Positions 1-5,472 of a stretch of DNA of 5,472 nucleotides are shown one piece after another; the stretch's first letter is position 1, and each line of letters begins with the position of its first letter. The stretch is from Actinomycetes bacterium (GTDB taxonomy: Bacteria; Actinomycetota; Thermoleophilia; Gaiellales; Gaiellaceae): positions 1 through 5,472 of the forward strand of contig JAUXJK010000161.1 in the NCBI GenBank assembly GCA_030624785.1. The letters run 5' to 3'. Below the pieces are notes generated by a model. It saw only the letters and a program-made list of their open reading frames with translations, was not told the origin of the DNA and made no database searches. The position numbers and the translations under genes were made by a program.

Positions 1-153
1 CGGCAACAACCCGTTTCTCGCTTCCGACGCACCGTGGGCGCGTCGTAGCGTCTTCCGCAGCGACCGTGGGCCAGTGGAGCTCTCCGCAGAGCTCACGGCA
101 CATCCGACCAGCTTCGTGACTATTGCTTCGCAGCGAAGCGAGGATCCACTCAT
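1..153 (-). CDS. Possible partial ORF starting at an ATGA overlap (doubtful)
   Basis: An ATG overlaps the glycosyltransferase stop as ATGA, and the frame stays open for 51 codons to the left edge (begins MSGSSLRCEAIVTKLVGC). The overlap is the usual form of translational coupling, and that is the only positive evidence. The product is Ser/Arg/Ala-rich, matches no family I recognise, and the third-position G/C share is only about two thirds, well below the genuine genes here. The antisense frame on the plus strand (2 to 202) is equally open and shares the same third positions, so a convergent gene's 3' end is an alternative. Two perfect inverted repeats in the same stretch favour an untranslated or terminator region. 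I treat this as unresolved. Confidence 0.15.
   Translation of the reverse strand, partial: MSGSSLRCEAIVTKLVGCAVSSAESSTGPRSLRKTLRRAHGASEARNGLLP
77..94. repeat. Inverted repeat (7-bp stem, 4-nt loop)
   Basis: GAGCTCT, loop CCGC, then AGAGCTC: a perfect stem. With one bulged G the flanking GTG/CAC adds three further pairs (74-96). No T-run follows on either strand. Together with the repeat at 125-139 it makes two hairpins within about 65 bases downstream of the last clear gene, consistent with an operon end or a boundary between convergent units. Confidence 0.35.
125..139 (-). terminator. Inverted repeat just after the glycosyltransferase stop; possible terminator
   Basis: GCTTCGC, one central base, then GCGAAGC: perfect 7-nt arms. 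As RNA it would form a 6-bp stem with a 3-nt loop, about 10 nt past the stop at 150. No U-run follows on either strand, so it is not a classical Rho-independent terminator. It could stabilise the 3' end or pause polymerase, or be chance in GC-rich DNA. Confidence 0.3.
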
Positions 154-1088
154 CTCAAATCCTTGTTCGATTCCATGTCGAACCACATGGCAAACAAGCT
201 GAACTGCAACCCGCCGATTACAAGCAATGCGATCAGAACTACGGTTCCGGCGGGCACGGCGTTGCCAAGAATCCGCAGGATCGTCACGGAGATTCCGAGC
301 CCGATCCCGATCGCGAGGAACACGAATCCGAGCGCATAGAAGAGGACCAGGGGATGGAAGTCGCGGATCACGTACTTCTCGCGCAGACGCCACATGAAGC
401 CCTTGAAGAGGAGCCAGGAGATGCGCGGCATGACCGTGCGAATCCTGATGCCGCTGCGCTCACCAACACCGTAGATCGGGCGGGACGGGAAGTCGCGCAC
501 GCGGCGGTTCCACACGTTGAGGTGAACGAGCATGTCGTTCGGAAACCCGTACCGCGGATAGAGGCGGTCGAGGTCGATCATCTTCAGGGTCTCGAGATCG
601 ACGGCTGTGTAGCCAGACTGCGAATCAGCGATGTGCCAGTAACCCGATGCGATCTTCGTGAGGAACGACAGCGCTGCGTTGCCAAGGTATCGGTTGTGGG
701 GAATCAGATCCCACGCCTGTCCCGTGAACAATCGGTTCGCCTTGGCGTAGTCGACCTCGTCGCGCGCGACCGGCGCAACGAGCATCTCGAGATCCTCGGG
801 GGCCATCTGTCCATCTGCTGCCATCACACACGTGACGTCGATCTCATGGGCGATCGCCTGCTTGTAGCCGGTGACGATCGCAGCGCCCACCCCCTTGTTG
901 CTCTCGTGCCGAATCACCTCGACACGTGGGTCACCGGCGACAGCGCTCTCTGACGTCGCGTCGCTCGATGCGTCGTCGACGACGATGATCCGATCCACGA
1001 ACTCCGGGATCTCGGCGACGGTGGTGCCGACTAGCTGTGCTTCGTTATGCGCCGGGACAACGACGGCGACTGACTTGCCCTCGAACAT
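150..1088 (-). CDS. Family 2 glycosyltransferase, DPM1/GtrB-like, with two C-terminal membrane helices
   Basis: 312 aa, starting at ATG 6 nt after the co-polymerase stop. The GT-A fold signature is clear: VVVPAHNE (10-16), IIVVDDASSD (34-43), NKGVGAA (64-70), and an MAADGQM metal/donor site at 89-95, where D92 is kept while the first Asp of the common DADGQ form is Ala. Then come HNRYLGNAALSFLTKIASGY (131-150), SQSGYTA (156-162) and GERSGIR (209-215). Two hydrophobic helices (about 246-270 and 280-302) end the protein, followed by FDMESNKDLR. Relatives of this layout (dolichol/polyprenyl-phosphate mannose synthase-like, GtrB-like) use nucleotide sugars and usually a polyprenyl phosphate or lipid-linked acceptor at the cytoplasmic membrane. 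The sugar and acceptor cannot be read from the sequence. Its place after the co-polymerase argues for the same surface-glycan pathway. The stop overlaps a possible ATGA restart. Confidence 0.92.
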   Translation of the reverse strand: MFEGKSVAVVVPAHNEAQLVGTTVAEIPEFVDRIIVVDDASSDATSESAVAGDPRVEVIRHESNKGVGAAIVTGYKQAIAHEIDVTCVMAADGQMAPEDLEMLVAPVARDEVDYAKANRLFTGQAWDLIPHNRYLGNAALSFLTKIASGYWHIADSQSGYTAVDLETLKMIDLDRLYPRYGFPNDMLVHLNVWNRRVRDFPSRPIYGVGERSGIRIRTVMPRISWLLFKGFMWRLREKYVIRDFHPLVLFYALGFVFLAIGIGLGISVTILRILGNAVPAGTVVLIALLVIGGLQFSLFAMWFDMESNKDLR

Positions 1089-1094
1089 CCACCG

Positions 1095-1952
1095 TCACCC
1101 GGCCGACTGGCCACGCATGCGCGAGCGTATTGCAGGAAGAAGCAAGGCGAGCGCAGTTCCGATGATCCCGCCCACGACAGCGCCAACCACGATCGAGCTA
1201 CGGCTACTTCGCGCGTCAACCTTGGTCGCGGAAGCCGTGTTGACGACCCGACCTCGCTCGACTTCCTGTGCCACCGTGAGGTCGAGTTGCGCCTTTGAAC
1301 GGTCCTCAACCAGGGCGCCACGGCGCTGGCTCTGATCGCCCGCGCCGAGCACGACGACTGCGCGCTGAGTCGCAGACACCGTCTCATCCGCGAGCAGCGC
1401 TTGGGTCTGCTCGATGTTCTGATCGATTCGCGCGAGCTCGGCATTCTGCTCGGCGATCAGCTCCTCGAGATTGCTGATCTTTGCGTCGGCATAGTTCGAG
1501 ACGTCGACGACGACAGCGGCGGCGAACAGGTTCGCTGCCTCCGACACCTTGTCGCGATCCTTGCCGCGGACGATGACCTCGACGAGCGGCGTCTGCCCAT
1601 TTCGCGTGAGTGCGCCCGGAACGGTGCGCGGAGAGGTATTGCGGCGCAGCGCCGCCGGCGCGAGCTCTACCTGATCGGCGATTGAGCGCACGAGCGCTTG
1701 ACCACGCACGATCTGACCGACGCTCGAAGGATTCGTCTGAAGGCTCTGTAGCTGACTTGACCCGCTTGTCGACAGCGGCTGCCCGAGATAGACACCGGCG
1801 CGAGCCTGGAACAACTCTCCCGCGCCCTGGGCTGCGAGGAATCCGATGATCCCGCCTACGACGATGCCAAGCACAATCAACCACCAGCCACGCAGCAGCG
1901 ATCGGCCGAGCCTGCCGAGGTCAATCTCGACTTCGTTTTCGAGCTCGCTCAC
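1095..1952 (-). CDS. Wzz-type chain-length determinant / polysaccharide co-polymerase, no kinase domain
   Basis: 285 aa. An acidic N-terminus with a VEIDLGRLGRSLLRGWW stretch leads into the first membrane helix (about 22-42). An extracytoplasmic region follows, containing Q-L-x-S-L-Q-T-N and a V-x-V-R-G-K-D-x-x-x-A-x-x-x-A-N segment (125-145). A likely coiled coil (about 157-190, NLEELIAEQNAELARIDQNI) precedes a second membrane helix (about 252-274) and a short basic tail. This is the two-helix layout of Wzz/PF02706 polysaccharide co-polymerases, which control chain length of Wzy-polymerised glycans. There is no Walker A or tyrosine-rich kinase domain, so any BY-kinase partner would be a separate protein. 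The usual proline-rich segment just before the second helix is not apparent. The start is GTG; an in-frame TAG lies five codons upstream and an AGGA about 10 nt upstream. The stop is 6 nt before the glycosyltransferase start, so the two are probably co-translated. Confidence 0.85.
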   Translation of the reverse strand: MSELENEVEIDLGRLGRSLLRGWWLIVLGIVVGGIIGFLAAQGAGELFQARAGVYLGQPLSTSGSSQLQSLQTNPSSVGQIVRGQALVRSIADQVELAPAALRRNTSPRTVPGALTRNGQTPLVEVIVRGKDRDKVSEAANLFAAAVVVDVSNYADAKISNLEELIAEQNAELARIDQNIEQTQALLADETVSATQRAVVVLGAGDQSQRRGALVEDRSKAQLDLTVAQEVERGRVVNTASATKVDARSSRSSIVVGAVVGGIIGTALALLLPAIRSRMRGQSAG

Positions 1953-1962
1953 TGTCTCAGTG

Positions 1963-1966
1963 TCCT
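1963..1966 (-). promoter_or_regulatory. Likely ribosome binding site of the co-polymerase gene
   Basis: AGGA on the minus strand, 10 nt before the GTG at 1950-1952. The spacing is slightly long and the match short, so the site is only moderately supported. No ATG start exists in this frame before the extreme C-terminus. Confidence 0.35.
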
Positions 1967-2008
1967 AGCCTCGCCACAGCGGCCGACTGTAGCAACGAAG
2001 CACGCACG

Positions 2009-3541
2009 TTATGCGCTTGCAGCCGTGACCCCAGCGGCCGGCGGAGGCTCGACGGGATCGGGATCCGGTGCAGGAGGCTCCTCCGCGGGCGGCGGAGGCT
2101 CGACCGGCGGCTCGGGCTCCGGTTCGGGAGGCGGCGGCTCCTCGACCGGAGGCGCCTCGACGGGTGCTTCAGCCGGCGGCGGTTCCTCCTCGGGCTCAAC
2201 CGGCGCGACGGGTTCGGCTGGAGCCGGCTCGACGGGCTCCACCGGCTCGACCAGGGCGTTTGGATCCGGCTCGAGTCCGTACACGATCCGATCGCCCGCA
2301 AGATAGAGCCGCTCACCGTCAGTGATCAACTGGGCGCGCCGGCCATCATCGAAGCGCCAGAGCTCCTCGCCCGTCACCCCGTCGAGAGCAATTGTGCGCC
2401 TGTCGGTGGTTGACACGTACACGATGCCGCCGATCACAGAGGCCGATCCCGTGATCGACGCTCCGGTCGCCGTGCTCCACTGGATGCCACCGAATTCGAG
2501 ATCAATTGCGTAGACCGTGCCGTCGAACGACGTCGCGTACGCGTTGTCTTGCCAGATCGCCGGTGAGCCGTAGACGACACCGCCCGTACTCACTACCCAG
2601 CGCTGATCGCCTGTCTCTGTGTCGAAGGAGTAGAGGTTGTTGTCCGTGTTCCCAGCCAGCACCTGTCCTCTGACCGCGACGGGAGTGGAGAAGAAGTTGC
2701 CCGAGCCAGCCGCAGTCCACCGCAGCTCGCCATCACTCGCCGCGAACGCGTAGAGCCTGCTGTCGAACGAGCCGACAAAGACCGTGCCCTGCCTGACGGC
2801 GACTCCGCCGCGGATTCGGCCGTCCGTCGCGCTGCTCCAGATCTCCTCGCCTGTGCCAGGATCGAGCGCATACACGTTCCCATCCCAGCTTGTGATGTAG
2901 ACACGCCCACCCGCGGTGACCGGCGCAGACTCAACGAGCCCCGCCTCAAACCGCCAGAGCTCCTCGCCTGTCGTCGCATCGAGGGCAACGACGAAACCCG
3001 CAGCCTGGCGCGCGTGACGCCGGCAGGGCGCCGGGTCCATCAATGGGACGTAGACGATCTGCTCGGACACGGCCAGCGATGCTTCGACGCAACGACCGAG
3101 GTCCTGCTCCCAGAGAACCTGTCCGCTACTGACATCGAGCGCCAGCACGTTGCCGTGCTCGGAGACAGAGTAGAGACGACCGTAGGCCACAACCGGACTC
3201 ACGCGTAGGCGCTTGTCGCCTTCAAGTCGCCACGTCTCTCGAAGCGGCGGCGGCAAGTCGACATCTGCTGCGAGACTCGAGCGAGTCGCGGTGCGTCCGA
3301 AGAAGGGCCATGGCTCATCGGTCCTCACCTCTTCGACAGCAGTCGTTTCATCCGGCACATCGACGACCGGAGGAGCGTCAGACTCGCCAACGACGATCGG
3401 GGTCTCCTCTCCGCCCGACACGGGCGTGGAGCGTTGATCCCAGATCCAGATGACTGCGCCCACGGCGGCGACGGCCAACACAACGAAAGCCAGGGCACCA
3501 ACCAGCCAGCGCACGCTGGGCGTACGCGCGAGATCCCTCAC
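2009..3541 (-). CDS. Membrane-anchored PQQ/BamB-like beta-propeller protein with Pro/Glu-rich C-terminal tail (propeller B)
   Basis: 510 aa. A short N-terminus precedes one membrane helix (about 12-34, ending IWIWDQR), then a short acidic linker (40-76), PQQ-like blades (about 78-425) and a Pro/Glu/Ala/Val tail (427-510). Blade W motifs sit near 104, 144, 196, 235, 275, 315, 355 and 395. Blades 2 and 7 share an identical TGEELWRF. It aligns almost without gaps to propeller A: by hand, residues 148-198 match A 209-259 at 30 of 51 positions. It lacks about six residues that A has before the FSTP/YSTP motif. C151 and C173 are its only cysteines and match the pair in A. The start is GTG with a G7 tract 5 nt upstream as ribosome binding site. 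The fold class is clear. The function is unknown, and the position between a sugar transferase and a co-polymerase suggests a role at the membrane in surface-glycan assembly or export (inference). Confidence 0.9.
   Translation of the reverse strand: MRDLARTPSVRWLVGALAFVVLAVAAVGAVIWIWDQRSTPVSGGEETPIVVGESDAPPVVDVPDETTAVEEVRTDEPWPFFGRTATRSSLAADVDLPPPLRETWRLEGDKRLRVSPVVAYGRLYSVSEHGNVLALDVSSGQVLWEQDLGRCVEASLAVSEQIVYVPLMDPAPCRRHARQAAGFVVALDATTGEELWRFEAGLVESAPVTAGGRVYITSWDGNVYALDPGTGEEIWSSATDGRIRGGVAVRQGTVFVGSFDSRLYAFAASDGELRWTAAGSGNFFSTPVAVRGQVLAGNTDNNLYSFDTETGDQRWVVSTGGVVYGSPAIWQDNAYATSFDGTVYAIDLEFGGIQWSTATGASITGSASVIGGIVYVSTTDRRTIALDGVTGEELWRFDDGRRAQLITDGERLYLAGDRIVYGLEPDPNALVEPVEPVEPAPAEPVAPVEPEEEPPPAEAPVEAPPVEEPPPPEPEPEPPVEPPPPAEEPPAPDPDPVEPPPAAGVTAASA
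2012..2263 (-). repeat. Low-complexity Pro/Glu-rich coding repeat (tail of propeller B)
   Basis: This segment encodes residues 427-510 of propeller B, dominated by V-E-P, P-P-P and E-P units. The DNA is correspondingly repetitive: CGGCGGAGGCTCGAC occurs exactly at 2039-2053 and 2090-2104 on the plus strand. Such tracts can expand or contract by slippage or recombination. Read on the opposite strand they yield a spurious Gly/Ser-rich ORF. Confidence 0.75.
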
Positions 3542-3546
3542 TCGTT

Positions 3547-3553
3547 CCCCCCC
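3547..3553 (-). promoter_or_regulatory. G7 tract acting as ribosome binding site of propeller B
   Basis: The minus strand has seven consecutive G followed by AACGA and the GTG start. It is the only Shine-Dalgarno-like purine run before this gene and supports the GTG at 3539-3541. A homopolymer of this length at this place is unusual, since spacing or strength would change if the tract length changed. Confidence 0.5.
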
Positions 3554-3566
3554 ACACAGATCGCAA

Positions 3567-3580
3567 CGTGCCGATGCACG
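3567..3580 (-). repeat. Small hairpin in the gap between the propeller genes
   Basis: CGTGC, loop ATCG on the minus strand, then GCACG: a perfect 5-bp stem about 13 nt upstream of the G7 ribosome binding site of propeller B. The surrounding 108-nt gap (3542-3649) shows no convincing -35/-10 pair and no U-run, so I see no clear promoter or terminator. The hairpin may affect translation of propeller B or be chance. Confidence 0.2.
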
Positions 3581-3649
3581 GGCGAGACGACTGCCTGCAC
3601 TTCGCCCATTGCCCGCAGCCTACGGGGTAGCCAGGATCCCGAGCGCGTT

Positions 3650-5173
3650 CTACTCATCCTGGTCTCCGGCACTCGCGCCATCCTCATTCTCATCGACCGG
3701 TTCTAGAGCGTAAACACGCGCGAACCCGACGATATAAGCCCTCTTGCCATCGGTAACCAGAGGCGTGTATCCGCCGTCGTCGAATGTCCACACGCGCTCG
3801 CCGCTCGTTGCATCAACGGCGAAGGTCTTTCGTCCAAACGTGGAGAAGTAGACGAGCCCGCCCATAACGGTTGGCGACCCCGAGATCGCGTCTCCGGCGG
3901 GAAACGACCAGCGTGTATCTCCGCTAACGGCATCGAACGCGTAGAGGTTGCCGTCGTAGGAGCCCACATAGACCGTCTCGTCGAAGACAGCTGGCGAGGA
4001 GTAAACGAAACCACCCGTCGTGCGAGACCAGATGACCTCGCCAGAGTCGGCGCCGAACGCGTAGACGCGGCCGTCGACGTTCCCGACATACACGCGCCCA
4101 TAAGCGAGGGCCGGAGTTGAGTAGAAGCGGCCAGACGAGAAGAGGCCAGAGCGTCCCGATGTAGCCCACTTTAACTCACCGGTGTCAGCGTCCAATGCGT
4201 ACATTCGCCCGTCGTAGGAGCCCGTGTACACGGTTCCCTCACGCCAGGCCAGTGCACTCTTGACCTGGTCTCCGGTCTCGTATGACCACAACTTCTCGCC
4301 GGATTCAGCGTCAAGCGCGTAGACGCTGCGATCCCACGCTCCGAAGTAGAGAGTGCCATCGACCACGAGTGGTGAGGTCTCGGTGACACCGGAAGAGAAT
4401 CGCCAGCGCTCCTCACCGGTCTCGGTCTCGAGGGCCACGATGTACCCGGGGGCCGACTCGTCATGGTTGCGGCACGGCGACGGATCCATCAAGGCAACGT
4501 AGACAAGGTCTGCGTCCACCGCGGGCGACGCAGCAATACATCGGCCGAACTCAACCTCCCAGTTGATGTCGCCAGACTCGGTGTCGACGGCGATGAACCT
4601 CCCCTTGTTCGTGCCAACGAACAACTGTCCGTCGGCAATCGCGGGCGGGAACTCGATGAGGCTTTTCCCGCGCAGGCGCCAGACCTCACGAAACGGCGGC
4701 TTCACACTGAACTCGTCGGGAACCACTCGGGTGCGCGATGGACCGAGCCCCCAGGTCGGCCAGCGGAGCGAAGGCGGCTCCGGCTCCGGCGCAACGACTA
4801 GCGGCGCTCTCACGGTTTCTTCGACGGGAGCTTCGACGGGCGACTCGGCTTCGACAGCTGGCCGTGTCGAGACGGACGGCGGTGGCACGGGCTGGGGCGA
4901 CGAAGGCTCGGCAACCGGCTGATCGACGAACACCTCAATCTCGGGAGTCTCCGTCGCAACGAACTCCTCGTCCGCCGAGCCACGAATGTCACCGGTGCGC
5001 TGGTCGTTCCAGGCCCAGAGTCCGGCGCCAGCGGCTACGACAACGATCGCGGCGACGCCAACGCTCGCGACCACCCGGCCAGCGCGTGAAGCGGGCACAA
5101 CGCGACGCATCGCACGCCGAAGCCATGACAGAGCGCGCTTTGAAAGTTGCAGGATGGACACTGGCCGTCTCAA
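3650..5173 (-). CDS. Membrane-anchored PQQ/BamB-like beta-propeller protein (propeller A)
   Basis: 507 aa. A basic N-terminal segment (1-33) precedes one hydrophobic helix (about 34-54, ending GLWAWNDQR), so the rest should be extracytoplasmic. Residues 60-137 form a Pro/Glu/Val-rich spacer. From about 140 to 491 there are repeated PQQ-like blades with the pattern G-x-V-Y-x-x-x-x-D-G-x-x-Y-A-x-D-x-x-(S/T)-G-E-x-x-W. W motifs lie near 205, 257, 296, 336, 382, 422 and 462. The last strand (475-491) probably closes with residues 141-166 (FREVWRL), giving eight blades as in BamB and PQQ dehydrogenases. No vicinal Cys pair or other obvious PQQ-enzyme active site is seen, so a binding or scaffold role is more likely than catalysis (inference). 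The only two cysteines are C212 and C234. The start is taken as TTG because GAGGG lies 6 nt upstream and an in-frame TGA is just before it; GTG at codon 5 or ATG at codon 22 are alternatives. It is paralogous to the next gene. Confidence 0.9.
   Translation of the reverse strand: MRRPVSILQLSKRALSWLRRAMRRVVPASRAGRVVASVGVAAIVVVAAGAGLWAWNDQRTGDIRGSADEEFVATETPEIEVFVDQPVAEPSSPQPVPPPSVSTRPAVEAESPVEAPVEETVRAPLVVAPEPEPPSLRWPTWGLGPSRTRVVPDEFSVKPPFREVWRLRGKSLIEFPPAIADGQLFVGTNKGRFIAVDTESGDINWEVEFGRCIAASPAVDADLVYVALMDPSPCRNHDESAPGYIVALETETGEERWRFSSGVTETSPLVVDGTLYFGAWDRSVYALDAESGEKLWSYETGDQVKSALAWREGTVYTGSYDGRMYALDADTGELKWATSGRSGLFSSGRFYSTPALAYGRVYVGNVDGRVYAFGADSGEVIWSRTTGGFVYSSPAVFDETVYVGSYDGNLYAFDAVSGDTRWSFPAGDAISGSPTVMGGLVYFSTFGRKTFAVDATSGERVWTFDDGGYTPLVTDGKRAYIVGFARVYALEPVDENEDGASAGDQDE
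4763..4996 (-). other. Pro/Glu/Val-rich spacer segment of propeller A
   Basis: Encodes residues 60-137 of propeller A, between the membrane helix and the first blade, with VEAESPVEAPVEE and APEPEPP runs. It probably forms an extended stalk that holds the propeller away from the membrane. Propeller B has only a short acidic linker at this place and carries its own Pro/Glu-rich stretch at the C-terminus instead. Confidence 0.6.
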
Positions 5174-5179
5174 GGCTAG

Positions 5180-5184
5180 CCCTC
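5180..5184 (-). promoter_or_regulatory. Ribosome binding site of propeller A, deciding a TTG start
   Basis: The minus strand reads GAGGG six bases before TTG at 5171-5173. The next candidates, GTG at 5159-5161 and ATG at 5108-5110, have no comparable purine stretch at the right distance. A TGA overlapping this site closes the frame upstream. Confidence 0.5.
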
Positions 5185-5245
5185 ACGAACGTGTTTCAAT
5201 CCGCTTGCCGGCCAGGGGGTGTGGCGGAACGCCGGACGGAAGTCG

Positions 5246-5472
5246 TCAGGAGGAGCGCCAGCCGCCGGTCGCGCCCTTGTAGGTACCCCGAAACAACACA
5301 AGGGGAGTGCGAGCGAGTATTCGGAGGTCGAGCCACGTCGACTGGTGGTTGGAATACCAGATATCGAGCTCGATCCTCTCGTCCCACGGAAGGGCGGCCC
5401 GGCCGTTGATCTGAGCCCAGCCCGAGATTCCTGGCTTGACGTCAAGTCGTTGCAGCTGTCGCGGTGTGTAGC
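5246..5472 (-). CDS. Bacterial sugar transferase (polyprenyl-phosphate phosphoglycosyl transferase), C-terminal part
   Basis: Partial gene: the 5' part lies beyond the right edge, and 74 codons plus a TGA stop are visible. The frame begins YTPRQLQRLDVKPGISGWAQ, followed by INGR, then WDERIELDIWY and a WLDLRIL segment. This is the typical C-terminal end of the bacterial sugar transferase family (Pfam PF02397, WcaJ/PglC-like): the VKPGxxGWAQxNGR loop, the W-E/D-E-R-x-x-L-D-x-W-Y motif, and the final membrane-proximal helix. Known family members transfer a hexose-1-phosphate from a UDP-sugar to undecaprenyl phosphate at the cytoplasmic face of the inner membrane, starting a repeat unit of exopolysaccharide, O-antigen or capsule. 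The catalytic Asp-Glu pair is normally upstream of the visible part, so activity and sugar specificity cannot be judged. The last residues (GATGGWRSS) are an ordinary short tail. It is the first visible gene of the minus-strand cluster, with about 72 nt before propeller A. Confidence 0.93.
   Translation of the reverse strand, partial: YTPRQLQRLDVKPGISGWAQINGRAALPWDERIELDIWYSNHQSTWLDLRILARTPLVLFRGTYKGATGGWRSS

Noticed and set aside
123..953. Long plus-strand ORF of 276 codons
   Set aside because: It is antisense to the glycosyltransferase, whose motifs are unmistakable. Its translation is His/Arg/Asp-rich with no recognisable domain.
2025..2306. Plus-strand Gly/Ser-rich ORF resembling a flexible-linker protein
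   Set aside because: It is the complement of the Pro/Glu-rich tail of propeller B; the composition is an artefact of that repetitive coding DNA.
2355..2968. Repeated 17-nt sequence (2355-2371 and 2952-2968) as a mobile or regulatory repeat
   Set aside because: Both copies encode the same blade motif GEELWR in propeller B, so the repeat is explained by protein-level blade duplication.
2009..5173. PQQ-dependent dehydrogenase enzymes
   Set aside because: The blades match PQQ-like repeats, but there is no vicinal disulfide or recognisable PQQ/calcium ligand set, and the context is glycan assembly.
5174..5245. Promoter with TTGAAA as -35 upstream of propeller A
   Set aside because: A TTGAAA is present on the minus strand but no -10-like hexamer lies at suitable spacing before the start; the 10-nt inverted repeat at 5184-5193 is too short to claim as an operator.
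4738..5409. Plus-strand Arg-rich ORF of 223 codons
   Set aside because: It spans the propeller A N-terminus, the intergenic gap and the sugar transferase end on the opposite strand, and has the Arg/Ser/Ala-rich look of a shadow frame.
5176..5445. Minus-strand 89-codon ORF over the sugar transferase region
   Set aside because: It is in a different frame from the VKPGISGWAQ-containing frame, which matches PF02397 and has a proper stop at 5246.

Overview
The window is a compact, high-GC stretch of bacterial DNA in which every convincing gene lies on the minus strand. It reads as part of an exopolysaccharide or capsule-type surface-glycan locus. Strong G/C third-position bias, GTG/TTG starts and Ala/Val/Arg/Pro-rich proteins suggest a high-GC actinobacterium. 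A deep-branching lineage such as Thermoleophilia is my guess from the gene combination; no rRNA or marker gene confirms it.

Layout in the direction of transcription (right to left): (1) the C-terminal 74 codons of a bacterial sugar transferase, the phosphoglycosyl transferase that normally loads the first sugar phosphate onto undecaprenyl phosphate; (2) a membrane-anchored 8-bladed PQQ/BamB-like beta-propeller protein of 507 aa ('propeller A'); (3) a second, paralogous anchored propeller of 510 aa ('propeller B') with a long Pro/Glu-rich C-terminal tail; (4) a Wzz-type chain-length determinant/polysaccharide co-polymerase with two membrane segments and no kinase domain; (5) a family 2 glycosyltransferase of the DPM1/GtrB-like type with two C-terminal membrane helices. 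Gaps between genes are about 72, 108, 56 and 6 nt, so the set is probably one transcription unit, with the last two genes tightly coupled. The left 149 bases hold two perfect inverted repeats and only weakly coding-like frames.

The sugar transferase, the co-polymerase and the glycosyltransferase have recognisable jobs in lipid-linked glycan initiation, chain-length control and sugar transfer. The two propellers do not. They carry no visible catalytic or PQQ-ligand signature, face the outside of the membrane, share exactly two cysteines at identical spacing, and carry Pro/Glu-rich spacers at opposite ends. They are the most interesting part of the window: a candidate extracytoplasmic scaffold pair dedicated to this glycan machinery, of unknown role.
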